A stretch of 19,529 nt of DNA from an uncultured bacterium (GCA_937877125.1 CALEFQ010000103.1:1-19529); one strand, 5' to 3'; positions 8,122 to 14,505 are shown, counted from the stretch's first letter. Translations and numbers: made by a program. The notes: a model not told the origin generated them from the sequence alone.

Positions 8122-8997
8122 CTTCAGCAGTTTTACAATCTCACTCGGCAACTCCGCCACCTTTACTCCCGCCGCCTCAAGCGCCTCTTGCTTGGATTGC
8201 GCCGTGCCCGCTTTGCCGGAAACGATCGCGCCGGCGTGCCCCATCGTCTTGCCGGGCGGCGCCGTCCGGCCGGCAATATAGGCCACCACCGGCTTAGTCA
8301 CGTGATCTTTGATATATTCGGCCGCGGCTTCCTCCAAATTGCCGCCAATCTCGCCGATCAAAACAATCTTATCCGTCTCCGGATCTTTTTCAAACAATTC
8401 CAAAACATCGATATAATTACTGCCGATCACTGGGTCACCGCCGATCCCGACGCAAGTACTTTGGCCAATCTTGTTTTTCGATAAATGATTAACGATTTCA
8501 TAAGTCAGCGTGCCGGACTTGGAAACGACACCGACCCGCCCGTGCTGGAAAATCTTGGCCGGCATGATCCCCGCCTTGGCTTCGCCCGGCGTGATCACCC
8601 CCGGACAATTCGGCCCGATAACGTGCAAACTCTTTTCTTTCGCGAACTTTACGATTGCCAGCGCGTCATGGACCGGCACATGCTCGGTAATGATGACTAG
8701 ATTCAATCCCGCCGCCAGATCTTCCAGAGCCGATTTCTTCACAAACGGCGCCGGGACAAAATGTATCGCCCAATCATCAATTTTGCGTTTTGAATTTTGA
8801 ATTTTGAATTCTTTGACCGCTTCCGCCATCGTATTAAAAACCGGCACCCCTTCGATTGTCTGTCCCCCTTTCTTCGGAGTGACCCCGGCCACGATATTCG
8901 TCCCATAATCCAGCATCATGTTGGTATGAAAAGAACCTTGGCCGCCAGTGATCCCGCGAACGATAAAACGAGAGTTTTTGTTGATCAAAATCGACAT
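8119..8997 (-). CDS. sucD: Succinyl-CoA synthetase alpha subunit
   Basis: The CoA-binding and phosphohistidine subunit of succinate-CoA ligase: succinyl-CoA + NDP + Pi to succinate + NTP + CoA. Seen in 292 aa: VRGITGGQGSFHT, the P-loop-like start of the CoA-binding Rossmann fold; IGPNCPGVITP; a GIGGDPV segment; and the phosphorylated histidine in GKTMGHAGAIVSG (His254). Residues 63-73 (EFKIQNSKRKI) are encoded by four copies of a ttttgaa-like heptad (8781-8808) and look like an in-frame insertion of about 8 residues relative to typical SucD. The partner sucC is not adjacent: a plus-strand gene and DUF5652 lie between. It starts at ATG 8997, with its own likely promoter and no SD. Confidence 0.95.
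   Translation of the reverse strand: MSILINKNSRFIVRGITGGQGSFHTNMMLDYGTNIVAGVTPKKGGQTIEGVPVFNTMAEAVKEFKIQNSKRKIDDWAIHFVPAPFVKKSALEDLAAGLNLVIITEHVPVHDALAIVKFAKEKSLHVIGPNCPGVITPGEAKAGIMPAKIFQHGRVGVVSKSGTLTYEIVNHLSKNKIGQSTCVGIGGDPVIGSNYIDVLELFEKDPETDKIVLIGEIGGNLEEAAAEYIKDHVTKPVVAYIAGRTAPPGKTMGHAGAIVSGKAGTAQSKQEALEAAGVKVAELPSEIVKLLK
8781..8808. repeat. Heptad repeat inside sucD
   Basis: Four consecutive 7-mers on the plus strand, ttttgcg then ttttgaa three times. They lie in frame in sucD and encode part of residues 63-73. Confidence 0.9.
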
Positions 8998-9011
8998 GAT
9001 AATAATTCAGA

Positions 9012-9040
9012 ATTAAAAATGCAAAATGATGATTTGCCAA
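9012..9040 (-). promoter_or_regulatory. sucD promoter, short leader
   Basis: Minus strand TTGGCA (9035-9040), 17 nt, TTTAAT (9012-9017). The predicted +1 near 9005 leaves a leader of about 8 nt before ATG 8997, too short for an SD. Confidence 0.55.
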
Positions 9041-9063
9041 TTCGCACCGGGCCAAGGCTGATA

Positions 9064-9092
9064 TTGACCTGAATAAATTAACCGGATATAAT
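9064..9092 (+). promoter_or_regulatory. Promoter of the IMP cyclohydrolase gene
   Basis: TTGACC (9064-9069), 17 nt, TATAAT (9087-9092). The predicted start near 9099 gives a leader of about 44 nt that contains two CGTTCA words and ends in AAAAGGAGGG (9127-9136), a strong SD 6 nt before ATG 9143. Confidence 0.8.
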
Positions 9093-9142
9093 ATCGTGAT
9101 CATCGTCTTTCGTTCAACCGTTCATGAAAAGGAGGGATCTTC

Positions 9143-9730
9143 ATGACCACATTTATCAAGAGAGCCTTGATTAGTGTTTTCGACAAGACCGGCCTCGAAA
9201 AATTTGCCGGCGGACTGCATCAGTGCGGCGTGGAAATAATCTCCACCGGCGGCACCGCCCAAGTGATCAAAGACGCCGGCATCCCAGTCCAGACTGTCGA
9301 GCAGATTACGGGTTTTCCGGAATGCTTCGGCGGCCGACTGAAAACGCTGCACCCGAAAATCATGGGCGGCATCCTGCGGCGCCGAAATTGCCAGGATGCC
9401 CAAGTTGCGGACCAGCTCAAAATTCCTGACATTGATCTGGTGGTAGTCAATTTGTACCCGTTCGGCCTGGTGACGTTGCAGCCGGACTGCACGCTGGAAA
9501 AAGCGATCGAAAACATCGACATTGGCGGGCCGAGCCTGATCAGAGCCGCCGCCAAAAACCACGAATCGGTAACCGTCGTCGTCGACCCGCGCGATTACCC
9601 CAAAGTCCTGAAAGCCATCCGACAAGACACCTGGATCACCCCGCGACTCAAACTGCGCCTGGCCGTCAAAGCCTTCAAGCTGACCGCGGAATACGACCAA
9701 ACAATCTATCGGTATCTGAATCATTTCTGA
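9143..9730 (+). CDS. Stand-alone IMP cyclohydrolase domain (PurH N-terminal half)
   Basis: Catalyses the last step of purine synthesis, FAICAR to IMP plus water. The 195 aa correspond to the first domain of bifunctional PurH and end where the AICAR transformylase domain normally begins (AVKAFKLTAEYDQTIYRYL). Seen: SVFDKTGL (11-18), STGGTAQ (34-40), GGRLKTLHPKI (63-73), NLYPF (103-107), NIDIGGP (124-130) and AAAKNH (135-140). Lys67, Tyr105, Asp126 and Lys138 line up with the catalytic Lys, Tyr, Asp and Lys of human ATIC. No transformylase or other purine gene is in the window. The gene is monocistronic with its own promoter, SD and terminator, and lies antisense between sucC and sucD. A degenerate MGS-fold regulator is less likely because the active site is complete. 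Confidence 0.9.
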   Translation: MTTFIKRALISVFDKTGLEKFAGGLHQCGVEIISTGGTAQVIKDAGIPVQTVEQITGFPECFGGRLKTLHPKIMGGILRRRNCQDAQVADQLKIPDIDLVVVNLYPFGLVTLQPDCTLEKAIENIDIGGPSLIRAAAKNHESVTVVVDPRDYPKVLKAIRQDTWITPRLKLRLAVKAFKLTAEYDQTIYRYLNHF

Positions 9731-9756
9731 TCCGTGAACACGACGATCATCTCTAG

Positions 9757-9791
9757 ACAGCCTACCTTTGCCCGGCAGGCTGTTTCTTTTT
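9757..9791 (+). terminator. Terminator of the IMP cyclohydrolase gene
   Basis: Stem acagcctacc (9757-9766) with ggcaggctgt (9774-9783), 9 of 10 pairs, then TTTCTTTTT. The same DNA, read on the minus strand, encodes the last residues and stop of the convergent DUF5652 gene. Confidence 0.88.
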
Positions 9792-9980
9792 GCTGGTCAA
9801 AATCAGATAGATAATCGGCAAAATTCCAACGGTATTCAGGATAAGCATCAGGACAAACCAGACCGGCTGATTGTTTCGCCCAGCGCGCCAGAGAGCAAAG
9901 CCCTTCCAGACCATTTCCCAGATCATTAAGGGAATGAGCCAGATTAGCCAGGAATTTAGATCAAAATTTACTGGAATCAT
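9762..9980 (-). CDS. DUF5652-like small membrane protein
   Basis: A 72-aa membrane protein of two helices. Its pattern, LIPLMIWEMVWKGFALWRAG then WFVLMLILNTVGILPIIYL, matches the DUF5652 family as I recall it, which is found largely in Patescibacteria. The function is unknown; it resembles the phospholipase-D N-terminal (PLDc_N) type of two-helix module. It is the last gene of the kor-sucC cluster, 37 nt after the sucC stop. The gap carries three ACGTAAA-type heptads on the coding strand but no mirror arm. No SD. Its last codons (QPAGQR) are formed by the terminator of the converging plus-strand gene. Confidence 0.8.
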   Translation of the reverse strand: MIPVNFDLNSWLIWLIPLMIWEMVWKGFALWRAGRNNQPVWFVLMLILNTVGILPIIYLILTSKKKQPAGQR

Positions 9981-9989
9981 ATATTTGTT

Positions 9990-10022
9990 GCTAATTTTAC
10001 GTTTTACATTTTACGTTTTAAG
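9990..10022. repeat. Single-arm heptad repeat after sucC
   Basis: On the minus strand, the sucC stop TAA runs straight into ACGTAAA, ATGTAAA, ACGTAAA. Unlike the other spacers there is no reverse-complement arm. Confidence 0.8.
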
Positions 10023-11115
10023 TTTCTATAATCTCTTGCGCCGCTTTTTCCATCTCGTCTTCAAACTTTATCCCCGCCTTCAGCAAAATCGCTTTAGCTT
10101 CTTTTTCACGAGTGCCGACCACGCGCAATACGACGGGAATATTTAAACCGTTTTCTTTCACGAAATCAACCAGCCCCTGCGCGATCTCGTCCGCCCGCGT
10201 AATTCCACCGAAGATATTGATAAAAATCTTTTTCACCCCCGGCTTTTTGAGCGCGATCGACAGCGCTTTTTTCATCTGCTCCGCCGTTGCTCCGCCACCG
10301 ACATCAAGAAAATTCGCCACTCGGCCGCCGAAGTGCGCCAAGGTATCCAACGTCGCCATTACCAGGCCGGCGCCGTTGCCGATCACCGCGATATCGCCGT
10401 CTAGCTCGACATAAGACATACCCTCCGTCTTGGCCTCCTTTTCCAATTCAGTATAATCGTCCGTTTTATACTTCGCCAGTTCCGAATGCCGGAAAAGCGC
10501 GTTGTCATCGATGACGACCTTCGCATCCAGTGCCATCAATTCACCTGATTTTAACCGTACCAACGGATTGATCTCAACCAAGGTCCCATCTTTTTCCACA
10601 AACAAGCGATATAGTTTTTGAATAACATCAATCACTTCGTCGGAAATACCGGTTTGGTATTTTATATTTTGAATTTCTTTTGAATTTTTAATTTTAATTT
10701 TTTTGACCTTATCGGGATTCTCCGCCGCGACGGTTTCCACATCAACACTTCCCTCTTCGCAAAAAACGACCATCGGACATTTGGCTACCCGATCAATCGT
10801 GATAGACAAATACATCTCAGCGCTCACGTCGAGAAAGCCGTAAATCAGGATTTCCTCGACCTTGAGCCCGCTAATCGTCATAGCAAAAATGCGTGCTACC
10901 TCACGCTCCACAATCTCTGGTTTGTTATCGACAAAAACTATACCGCCGGCCTTCTTGCGCTTGCCTTTGGCCACCTGCGCCTTGATCGAAACTTTCGGGC
11001 CCATTTTGTATACTTCCGCCGGCACTGCTTCGCCTTTTCTAATTAAAACACCGCCGGGAGTACGGATCCCGCATTGTTCGAAAATTTCCTTGCCTTGGTA
11101 TTCTTTTAAATTCAT
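10018..11115 (-). CDS. sucC: Succinyl-CoA synthetase beta subunit
   Basis: The ATP-grasp subunit that binds nucleotide and succinate in succinate-CoA ligase. Seen in 365 aa: MNLKEYQGKEIFEQCGI, the usual beta-subunit start; a KAQVAKGKRKKAGG nucleotide-binding segment; LVEINPLV, metal-binding; NGAGLVMATLD; NFLDVGGGAT; NIFGGITRADEIA; and PVVLRVVGTREKEA. I chose ATG 11115 by family alignment, since the longer frame upstream runs through a repeat. Residues about 137-153 (KKIKIKNSKEIQNIKY) are coded by a very A-rich periodic stretch (10658-10706) unlike the rest of the gene. It follows korC with a palindromic gap that includes both the korC stop and this start codon. sucD is 1 kb away beyond an opposite-strand gene, which is unusual. 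Confidence 0.95.
   Translation of the reverse strand: MNLKEYQGKEIFEQCGIRTPGGVLIRKGEAVPAEVYKMGPKVSIKAQVAKGKRKKAGGIVFVDNKPEIVEREVARIFAMTISGLKVEEILIYGFLDVSAEMYLSITIDRVAKCPMVVFCEEGSVDVETVAAENPDKVKKIKIKNSKEIQNIKYQTGISDEVIDVIQKLYRLFVEKDGTLVEINPLVRLKSGELMALDAKVVIDDNALFRHSELAKYKTDDYTELEKEAKTEGMSYVELDGDIAVIGNGAGLVMATLDTLAHFGGRVANFLDVGGGATAEQMKKALSIALKKPGVKKIFINIFGGITRADEIAQGLVDFVKENGLNIPVVLRVVGTREKEAKAILLKAGIKFEDEMEKAAQEIIET
10658..10706. repeat. A/T periodic tract inside sucC
   Basis: A low-complexity stretch of tttgaa/ttttaat-type words, about 7 nt long, within the sucC reading frame, encoding a Lys/Ile/Asn-rich segment. Confidence 0.65.
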
Positions 11116-11176
11116 AATGCAAAATTCATAATGCAAAATTATCGCAAATTGTGCATCTTGCATTATGCATTTTAAA
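11107..11176. repeat. korC-sucC spacer palindrome
   Basis: Arms 11107-11130 and 11150-11176 are imperfect reverse complements (about 80% or better) made of a 14-nt unit, CATAATGCAAAATT. The outer ends contain the korC stop (11172-11174) and the sucC start (11113-11115). Confidence 0.85.
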
Positions 11177-11657
11177 TTTTCAGCTGGTACCCTGTTTCCA
11201 CCGCCTTCACATTCTCATCCGGTAATTTTTTCGGAATTGCCTGGCGCAAATTTACTTTTGATAAATCAATCTCCAGGCAAGCCAAGAGAGTTCCCAGCGC
11301 GATCGTGCTGCCGTAAATCGGCTTGCCGAACTTTTCTCGGCCCAAACCGAAAAAATCATAAACTTCGCCGTCGGTCCGCACTCCTTTTTGAGCAATGATA
11401 TTGCGCCCGGTAAATTTCTTGCCGGTCACCCCAAGTTCGAGCAGAAAATCAGCTTGATCGACGACGGGATTCACCACTTTATTTTTATCAAACGCAATAT
11501 AAGCCACGCTGGCGCCGCCGCGCGAAGCCGCGTCGTAATCATTGAGAACAGTAACATCAACGCCAAGCTGCATTAAAATCTCGCCCAAAATCGCTGCCAG
11601 CATTTTGACGCCTTGTCCGCCCGTCCCGGCCACAATAATTTTCGCGTGGTTTAACAT
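11172..11657 (-). CDS. korC: 2-oxoacid:ferredoxin oxidoreductase gamma subunit
   Basis: The gamma (CoA-binding) subunit of a 2-oxoacid:ferredoxin oxidoreductase, 161 aa. Seen: IIVAGTGGQGVKMLAAILGE at the N-terminus, the glycine-rich family signature, then YDAASRGGASVAYIAFD and GKKFTGRNIIAQKG. It completes a four-subunit D-A-B-C set. The neighbouring sucC and sucD point to 2-oxoglutarate, producing succinyl-CoA, rather than pyruvate or branched-chain oxoacids. ATG 11657; no SD. The gap from korB (73 nt) carries two GC-rich hairpins. The stop TAA starts the next spacer palindrome. Confidence 0.9.
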   Translation of the reverse strand: MLNHAKIIVAGTGGQGVKMLAAILGEILMQLGVDVTVLNDYDAASRGGASVAYIAFDKNKVVNPVVDQADFLLELGVTGKKFTGRNIIAQKGVRTDGEVYDFFGLGREKFGKPIYGSTIALGTLLACLEIDLSKVNLRQAIPKKLPDENVKAVETGYQLKI

Positions 11658-11678
11658 ATCTTGAATTAATAAATTCCA

Positions 11679-11721
11679 TTCGGGGCTTTAGCCCCGGTTT
11701 TTGCCCCCGGCTAAAGCCGGG
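11679..11721. repeat. Twin GC-rich hairpins, korB-korC spacer
   Basis: Two near-identical palindromes in tandem: GGGGCTTTAGCCCC, then cccggctaaagccggg, separated by gtttttgccc. They have no clear T-tract in the minus direction, so I do not call them a terminator. They are a different repeat class from the AT-rich spacers. Confidence 0.8.
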
Positions 11722-11730
11722 CATAGGATA

Positions 11731-12471
11731 TTAGCCTCTTTTAACAATCCCAATCTCACCATCCGCCAACAAACCAACTGGTTTCGGATTAATCTTAAAC
11801 TGCTGCTTGTACGCCAAGATCATCTCCGCCGGGCTTTTCACCTTGTTCATCTTGCCCCAACGCTCGGGACAATCGGATTTGATATCAACCAGCGCGAAAC
11901 CAGGCCAGGCCAGCGCTTCGGCCAAGCATTTTTTCAGATGCGGCACATGAAAAACAGTCGAACGAGCGTAAAAATGACGGCGATTGGAAGTGATTATTCC
12001 CTGAATATTTATCGGATTGGCTTCCGATCCCACCGGCGTCGTAAGCGTAATGCTTCCCGGCCGCGTCGTCGGAGCGCTTTGCCCGCCCGTCATGCCGTAA
12101 ATTTCATTATTGACCAGCACGACCGTCACATTGGCATCGCGCCGGCTGGTGTGGAGCAAATGATTACCGCCGATGCTGGTAAGATCCCCGTCGCCGGAAG
12201 CCACGACGACTTTCAAGTCCGGCCGATAGGCCGCGATTGCTTCCGCGACCGGCAGAGCTCGCCCGTGCGTAGTATGGAGTGAGTCCATCTTGAAATATCC
12301 CGCCATCCGTCCGGTACAGCCGATCCCGGAAACCACGGTGGCATTTTTGCTATTCAATCCCGCCGCCGCCATGACACCCGCCAGCTGGTGAAAAATAATC
12401 CCAATGCCACAACCGGCACACCATAGTGTCGGCATTCGTTCTTGTTTAATTAAGTCTTTAGCTTCGGCCAT
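11731..12471 (-). CDS. korB: 2-oxoglutarate:ferredoxin oxidoreductase beta subunit
   Basis: The thiamine-diphosphate and 4Fe-4S subunit, 246 aa. Seen: WCAGCGIG (Cys18 and Cys21, cluster ligands), further cysteines in GIGCTGRMAG and DIKSDCPERWG that complete the cluster, and the TPP/Mg motif VASGDGDLTSIGGNHLLH followed by VLVNNEIYGMTGGQ. These match the KorB/VorB-type beta subunits, which lack an internal ferredoxin domain. It pairs with KorA encoded just upstream. ATG 12471. The 74-nt gap between them is a palindrome whose right arm includes the korA stop. No SD is seen. Confidence 0.93.
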   Translation of the reverse strand: MAEAKDLIKQERMPTLWCAGCGIGIIFHQLAGVMAAAGLNSKNATVVSGIGCTGRMAGYFKMDSLHTTHGRALPVAEAIAAYRPDLKVVVASGDGDLTSIGGNHLLHTSRRDANVTVVLVNNEIYGMTGGQSAPTTRPGSITLTTPVGSEANPINIQGIITSNRRHFYARSTVFHVPHLKKCLAEALAWPGFALVDIKSDCPERWGKMNKVKSPAEMILAYKQQFKINPKPVGLLADGEIGIVKRG

Positions 12472-12481
12472 AAAATATTCT

Positions 12482-12559
12482 TATCCGTAAAATGAAATTT
12501 TTTCGCGCCTAGAGCCGCCTTCGACTAAACGGCGCTCCAAAACATTCATTTTACGGATA
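12482..12559. repeat. korA-korB spacer palindrome with nested hairpin
   Basis: Perfect 15-bp arms, TATCCGTAAAATGAA (12482-12496) and its reverse complement (12545-12559). Inside is a GC-rich hairpin (GAG-c-CGCC 12512-12519 with GGCG-CTC 12531-12537). The right arm encodes the last korA codons (Ile-Ser-Val-Lys) and its TGA stop. Confidence 0.9.
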
Positions 12560-13586
12560 TACTTTCTAATCGTTTTAATATCGGCGTCAATTTAATCTCG
12601 CCGCCGAGTAGCGCTATCCGCCTCACCTCGCGCTTTAACACGCGTTCGATCTCGCCGGCGTACTGGCCGTCATTAGCTTCAACAACTACTATTTTTTTGT
12701 AATCCTTAGCAGCTGCCTTTAATTCATTTTCCAGAATCGGGTATAAACGAATCGGTCGGAAATATCCGCAATCCTTTTGTAACTCGGCGCACAGACGCGA
12801 ACTGATGCCAAAAGAGATTAACAATGTATCGCTCTTTTTATTCGGAACGTACTCAAAAAATTTGTATTTTTCAGCCGCGGTCAGAATCTGTTTTTTCCTG
12901 GACCAATACCAATCCTGATAGAGCTTGGAGTCGGCCGTGCGGGGAATACCATTTTTGTCGGCCAGTAAGCCGGTGAAATGACGGCAGCCGGTACCGAGCG
13001 GTTCGCGCAACCGTTTCGCCGGAGCGGAAACTTCGATCTGGTCGGGATCGATCACTTCTTCCAAATGGCCGACGAAGCCGTCGGTCAAAAATATTACCGG
13101 GCTTTGCGCCTCCTCGGCCAGATTAAAAGATTCAACGGCATAACGATAACATTCTTCGACGGAATTCGGCGCCAGTACCAGTGCTTGATAATCGCCATGG
13201 GAACCGTGGCTGGCTTGCAAGATATCGCCTTGCGCCGGATAAGTCGGCATACCGGTCGACGGCCCGACGCGCTGGACATCGATAAAAACAGTCGGAACCG
13301 ACATCATATAAGCCAGACCGACGCTCTCTTGCATCAGGGAAAATCCCGGACCGGAAGTAGCGGTAAAAGATTTAGCGCCGGCCAGCGAACCGCCGATGAT
13401 CGCCACCGCACTGGCAATCTCGTCTTCCATCTGCAGAAAACGAAAATCCTTATGGCCGGCGGCATACTTGGCCGCGTATTCCATGATTTCGTTGGACGGC
13501 GTGATCGGATAGCCAGCGTAAAATGAGGCACCCGCTTTTCGCGCGCCCAGGAAAGTGGCTTCGTTGCCGGAGATTAATCTTTTCAT
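12546..13586 (-). CDS. korA: 2-oxoglutarate:ferredoxin oxidoreductase alpha subunit
   Basis: The alpha subunit, 346 aa, which helps bind TPP and forms the active site with KorB. Seen: MKRLISGNEATFLGARKAGA, YPITPSNEIMEY, QMEDEIASAVAIIGGSLAGA with the glutamate of the TPP site, and TATSGPGFSLMQE, all typical of KorA/VorB. The C-terminal domain (about 240-346) is the transketolase-C-like part. I chose ATG 13586; an upstream TTG lies within the repeat. The last four residues and stop come from the spacer palindrome. The substrate is inferred from sucC/sucD neighbours; the sequence alone does not exclude branched-chain oxoacids. Confidence 0.93.
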   Translation of the reverse strand: MKRLISGNEATFLGARKAGASFYAGYPITPSNEIMEYAAKYAAGHKDFRFLQMEDEIASAVAIIGGSLAGAKSFTATSGPGFSLMQESVGLAYMMSVPTVFIDVQRVGPSTGMPTYPAQGDILQASHGSHGDYQALVLAPNSVEECYRYAVESFNLAEEAQSPVIFLTDGFVGHLEEVIDPDQIEVSAPAKRLREPLGTGCRHFTGLLADKNGIPRTADSKLYQDWYWSRKKQILTAAEKYKFFEYVPNKKSDTLLISFGISSRLCAELQKDCGYFRPIRLYPILENELKAAAKDYKKIVVVEANDGQYAGEIERVLKREVRRIALLGGEIKLTPILKRLESISVK

Positions 13587-13661
13587 AATAACGTAAGACG
13601 TAAAACGCAAAACGTAAAACTAATAATCTTTTACGTTTTACGTTTTACGTTTTTAATTATG
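13584..13661. repeat. korD-korA spacer palindrome (ACGTAAA heptads)
   Basis: Left arm 13584-13619 and right arm 13629-13661 are reverse complements built from the 7-mer ACGTAAA. The left arm contains the korA start codon. The right arm codes for the last seven residues of KorD (KNVKRKT) and its TAA stop. Confidence 0.9.
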
Positions 13662-13849
13662 GTAATTGCCTGATCCGGACAATATAGCGCGCAGATCCCG
13701 CACAAGTTGCACTTCGCCTGATCGCGCGTCAAAACACCGTCAACAAATTTAAGTCCATGTTGCGGACACATCTTCTGGCAAATGTCGCATTTCTTGCAAC
13801 GTTCCCGCTGCCAGACAAAATCATCGGATGTTTGAGATTTTTTTCCCAT
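13631..13849 (-). CDS. korD: Kor delta subunit, 2x[4Fe-4S] ferredoxin
   Basis: A ferredoxin-like delta subunit of 72 aa that carries electrons from the Kor active site to ferredoxin. Two cluster motifs are complete: Cys18-x2-Cys21-x2-Cys24-x3-Cys28-Pro and Cys47-x2-Cys50-x2-Cys53-x3-Cys57-Pro. It is first in the D-A-B-C operon. ATG 13849 lies 12 nt after a TATAAT -10, so the mRNA should be almost leaderless. The C-terminal residues 66-72 (KNVKRKT) are the translation of the spacer heptads, not ordinary ferredoxin sequence. Confidence 0.9.
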   Translation of the reverse strand: MGKKSQTSDDFVWQRERCKKCDICQKMCPQHGLKFVDGVLTRDQAKCNLCGICALYCPDQAITIIKNVKRKT

Positions 13850-13861
13850 AAGCAGTTTTTT

Positions 13862-13890
13862 ATTATAGCATTGCCAGGCTGGCCTGTAAA
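13862..13890 (-). promoter_or_regulatory. kor operon promoter with palindrome in spacer
   Basis: Minus strand TTTACA (13885-13890), 17 nt, TATAAT (13862-13867). The spacer holds the palindrome GCCAG-C-CTGGC (13873-13883), a possible operator. Predicted leader about 5 nt. Confidence 0.75.
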
Positions 13891-13903
13891 TATGCAATCA
13901 CCT

Positions 13904-13932
13904 TTGACAAAAACCATTGAAGGTGATAAAAT
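13904..13932 (+). promoter_or_regulatory. Promoter of the 124-aa gene with inverted repeat
   Basis: TTGACA (13904-13909), 17 nt, TAAAAT (13927-13932) preceded by TGn. A perfect 8-bp inverted repeat, ATCACCTT (13897-13904) and AAGGTGAT (13920-13927), touches both hexamers. An AAAGGAGG SD follows at 13945-13952. Confidence 0.8.
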
Positions 13933-13956
13933 AGTAAATCTTTCAAAGGAGGTCAC

Positions 13957-14331
13957 ATGGAACAGGAAAAATTTGTTTTATCGGTTTTTGTCGAGTTTAA
14001 TGATGTTTACCGGATCCCGCCGGTCATCGCCAGTCTCTTCACCTGGAGCGCTCGCCCCCAATGTGTTTGTATCTTTGACGCCATACTCACATCTGCAACT
14101 TACGTCGGAAAGCGCGACATCACAGAAGAAATAAAGGCGGAAGGATTCGAACTCAATGACGGGGACAAAAGCATGATCCGGCAAGAACACATCAAGGAAA
14201 TGGTGTTAGTTCTCAGCAATATTTTGTCTGCAGCCGGTGTGTCCCATAACTTCGAAGTCGATCATTATAACAAAAATTTTCCTGCAGGGAAACTCTGTGC
14301 CCGGAAAACTCTGTACATGAGAAATTCTTGA
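13957..14331 (+). CDS. Unrecognised 124-aa soluble protein
   Basis: I do not recognise a family. The protein has no signal peptide or membrane helix. It begins with a hydrophobic strand (EKFVLSVFVEF), has two close cysteines in PQCVCIFDA (about residues 37-39) and one near the end (KLCARKT), and a charged middle (DITEEIKAEGFELNDGDKS) followed by a likely helix. The gene is well supported as expressed: a near-consensus promoter, AAAGGAGG before ATG 13957, and an intrinsic terminator 17 nt after the stop. It diverges from korD and the two promoters lie within 45 bp, so their transcription may be linked. It is monocistronic. Confidence 0.75.
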   Translation: MEQEKFVLSVFVEFNDVYRIPPVIASLFTWSARPQCVCIFDAILTSATYVGKRDITEEIKAEGFELNDGDKSMIRQEHIKEMVLVLSNILSAAGVSHNFEVDHYNKNFPAGKLCARKTLYMRNS

Positions 14332-14347
14332 ATCTTCCCCTCTTTTT

Positions 14348-14380
14348 GCCCCGCCGGTTTACCGACGGGGCTTTCTTTTT
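14348..14380 (+). terminator. Terminator after the 124-aa gene
   Basis: Stem gccccgccgg (14348-14357) with ccgacggggc (14362-14371), 9 of 10 pairs, loop TTTA, then TTTCTTTTT. Confidence 0.92.
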
Positions 14381-14383
14381 GGC

Positions 14384-14501
14384 AATATCCAAATACAAAT
14401 AATAAATATCAAGTAAAATTCAAGTACCAATTTTAAAATGGGTGGTTTCTAAAATTAGTTATTGAATTTCATTTGATATTTATTATTTGTGATTGGATAT
14501 T
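14384..14501. repeat. 40-nt-arm palindrome between plus-strand genes
   Basis: Arms 14384-14423 and 14462-14501 are near-perfect reverse complements carrying CAAATAATAAATATCAA. They are of the same family as at 8007-8121 and 16048-16164, but here the element follows an intrinsic terminator instead of a stop codon. Confidence 0.9.
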
Positions 14502-14505
14502 CTGT

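Noticed and set aside
9122..9724. A 200-codon open frame antisense to the IMP cyclohydrolase gene
   Set aside because: The plus-strand frame has complete family motifs, promoter, SD and terminator; the antisense one has no domain.
11679..11721. Twin hairpins as a terminator for korB
   Set aside because: No T-tract follows in the direction of transcription, and korC-sucC need read-through.
13757..14134. A plus-strand frame overlapping korD and the 124-aa gene
   Set aside because: It contradicts two well-supported genes and starts inside korD.
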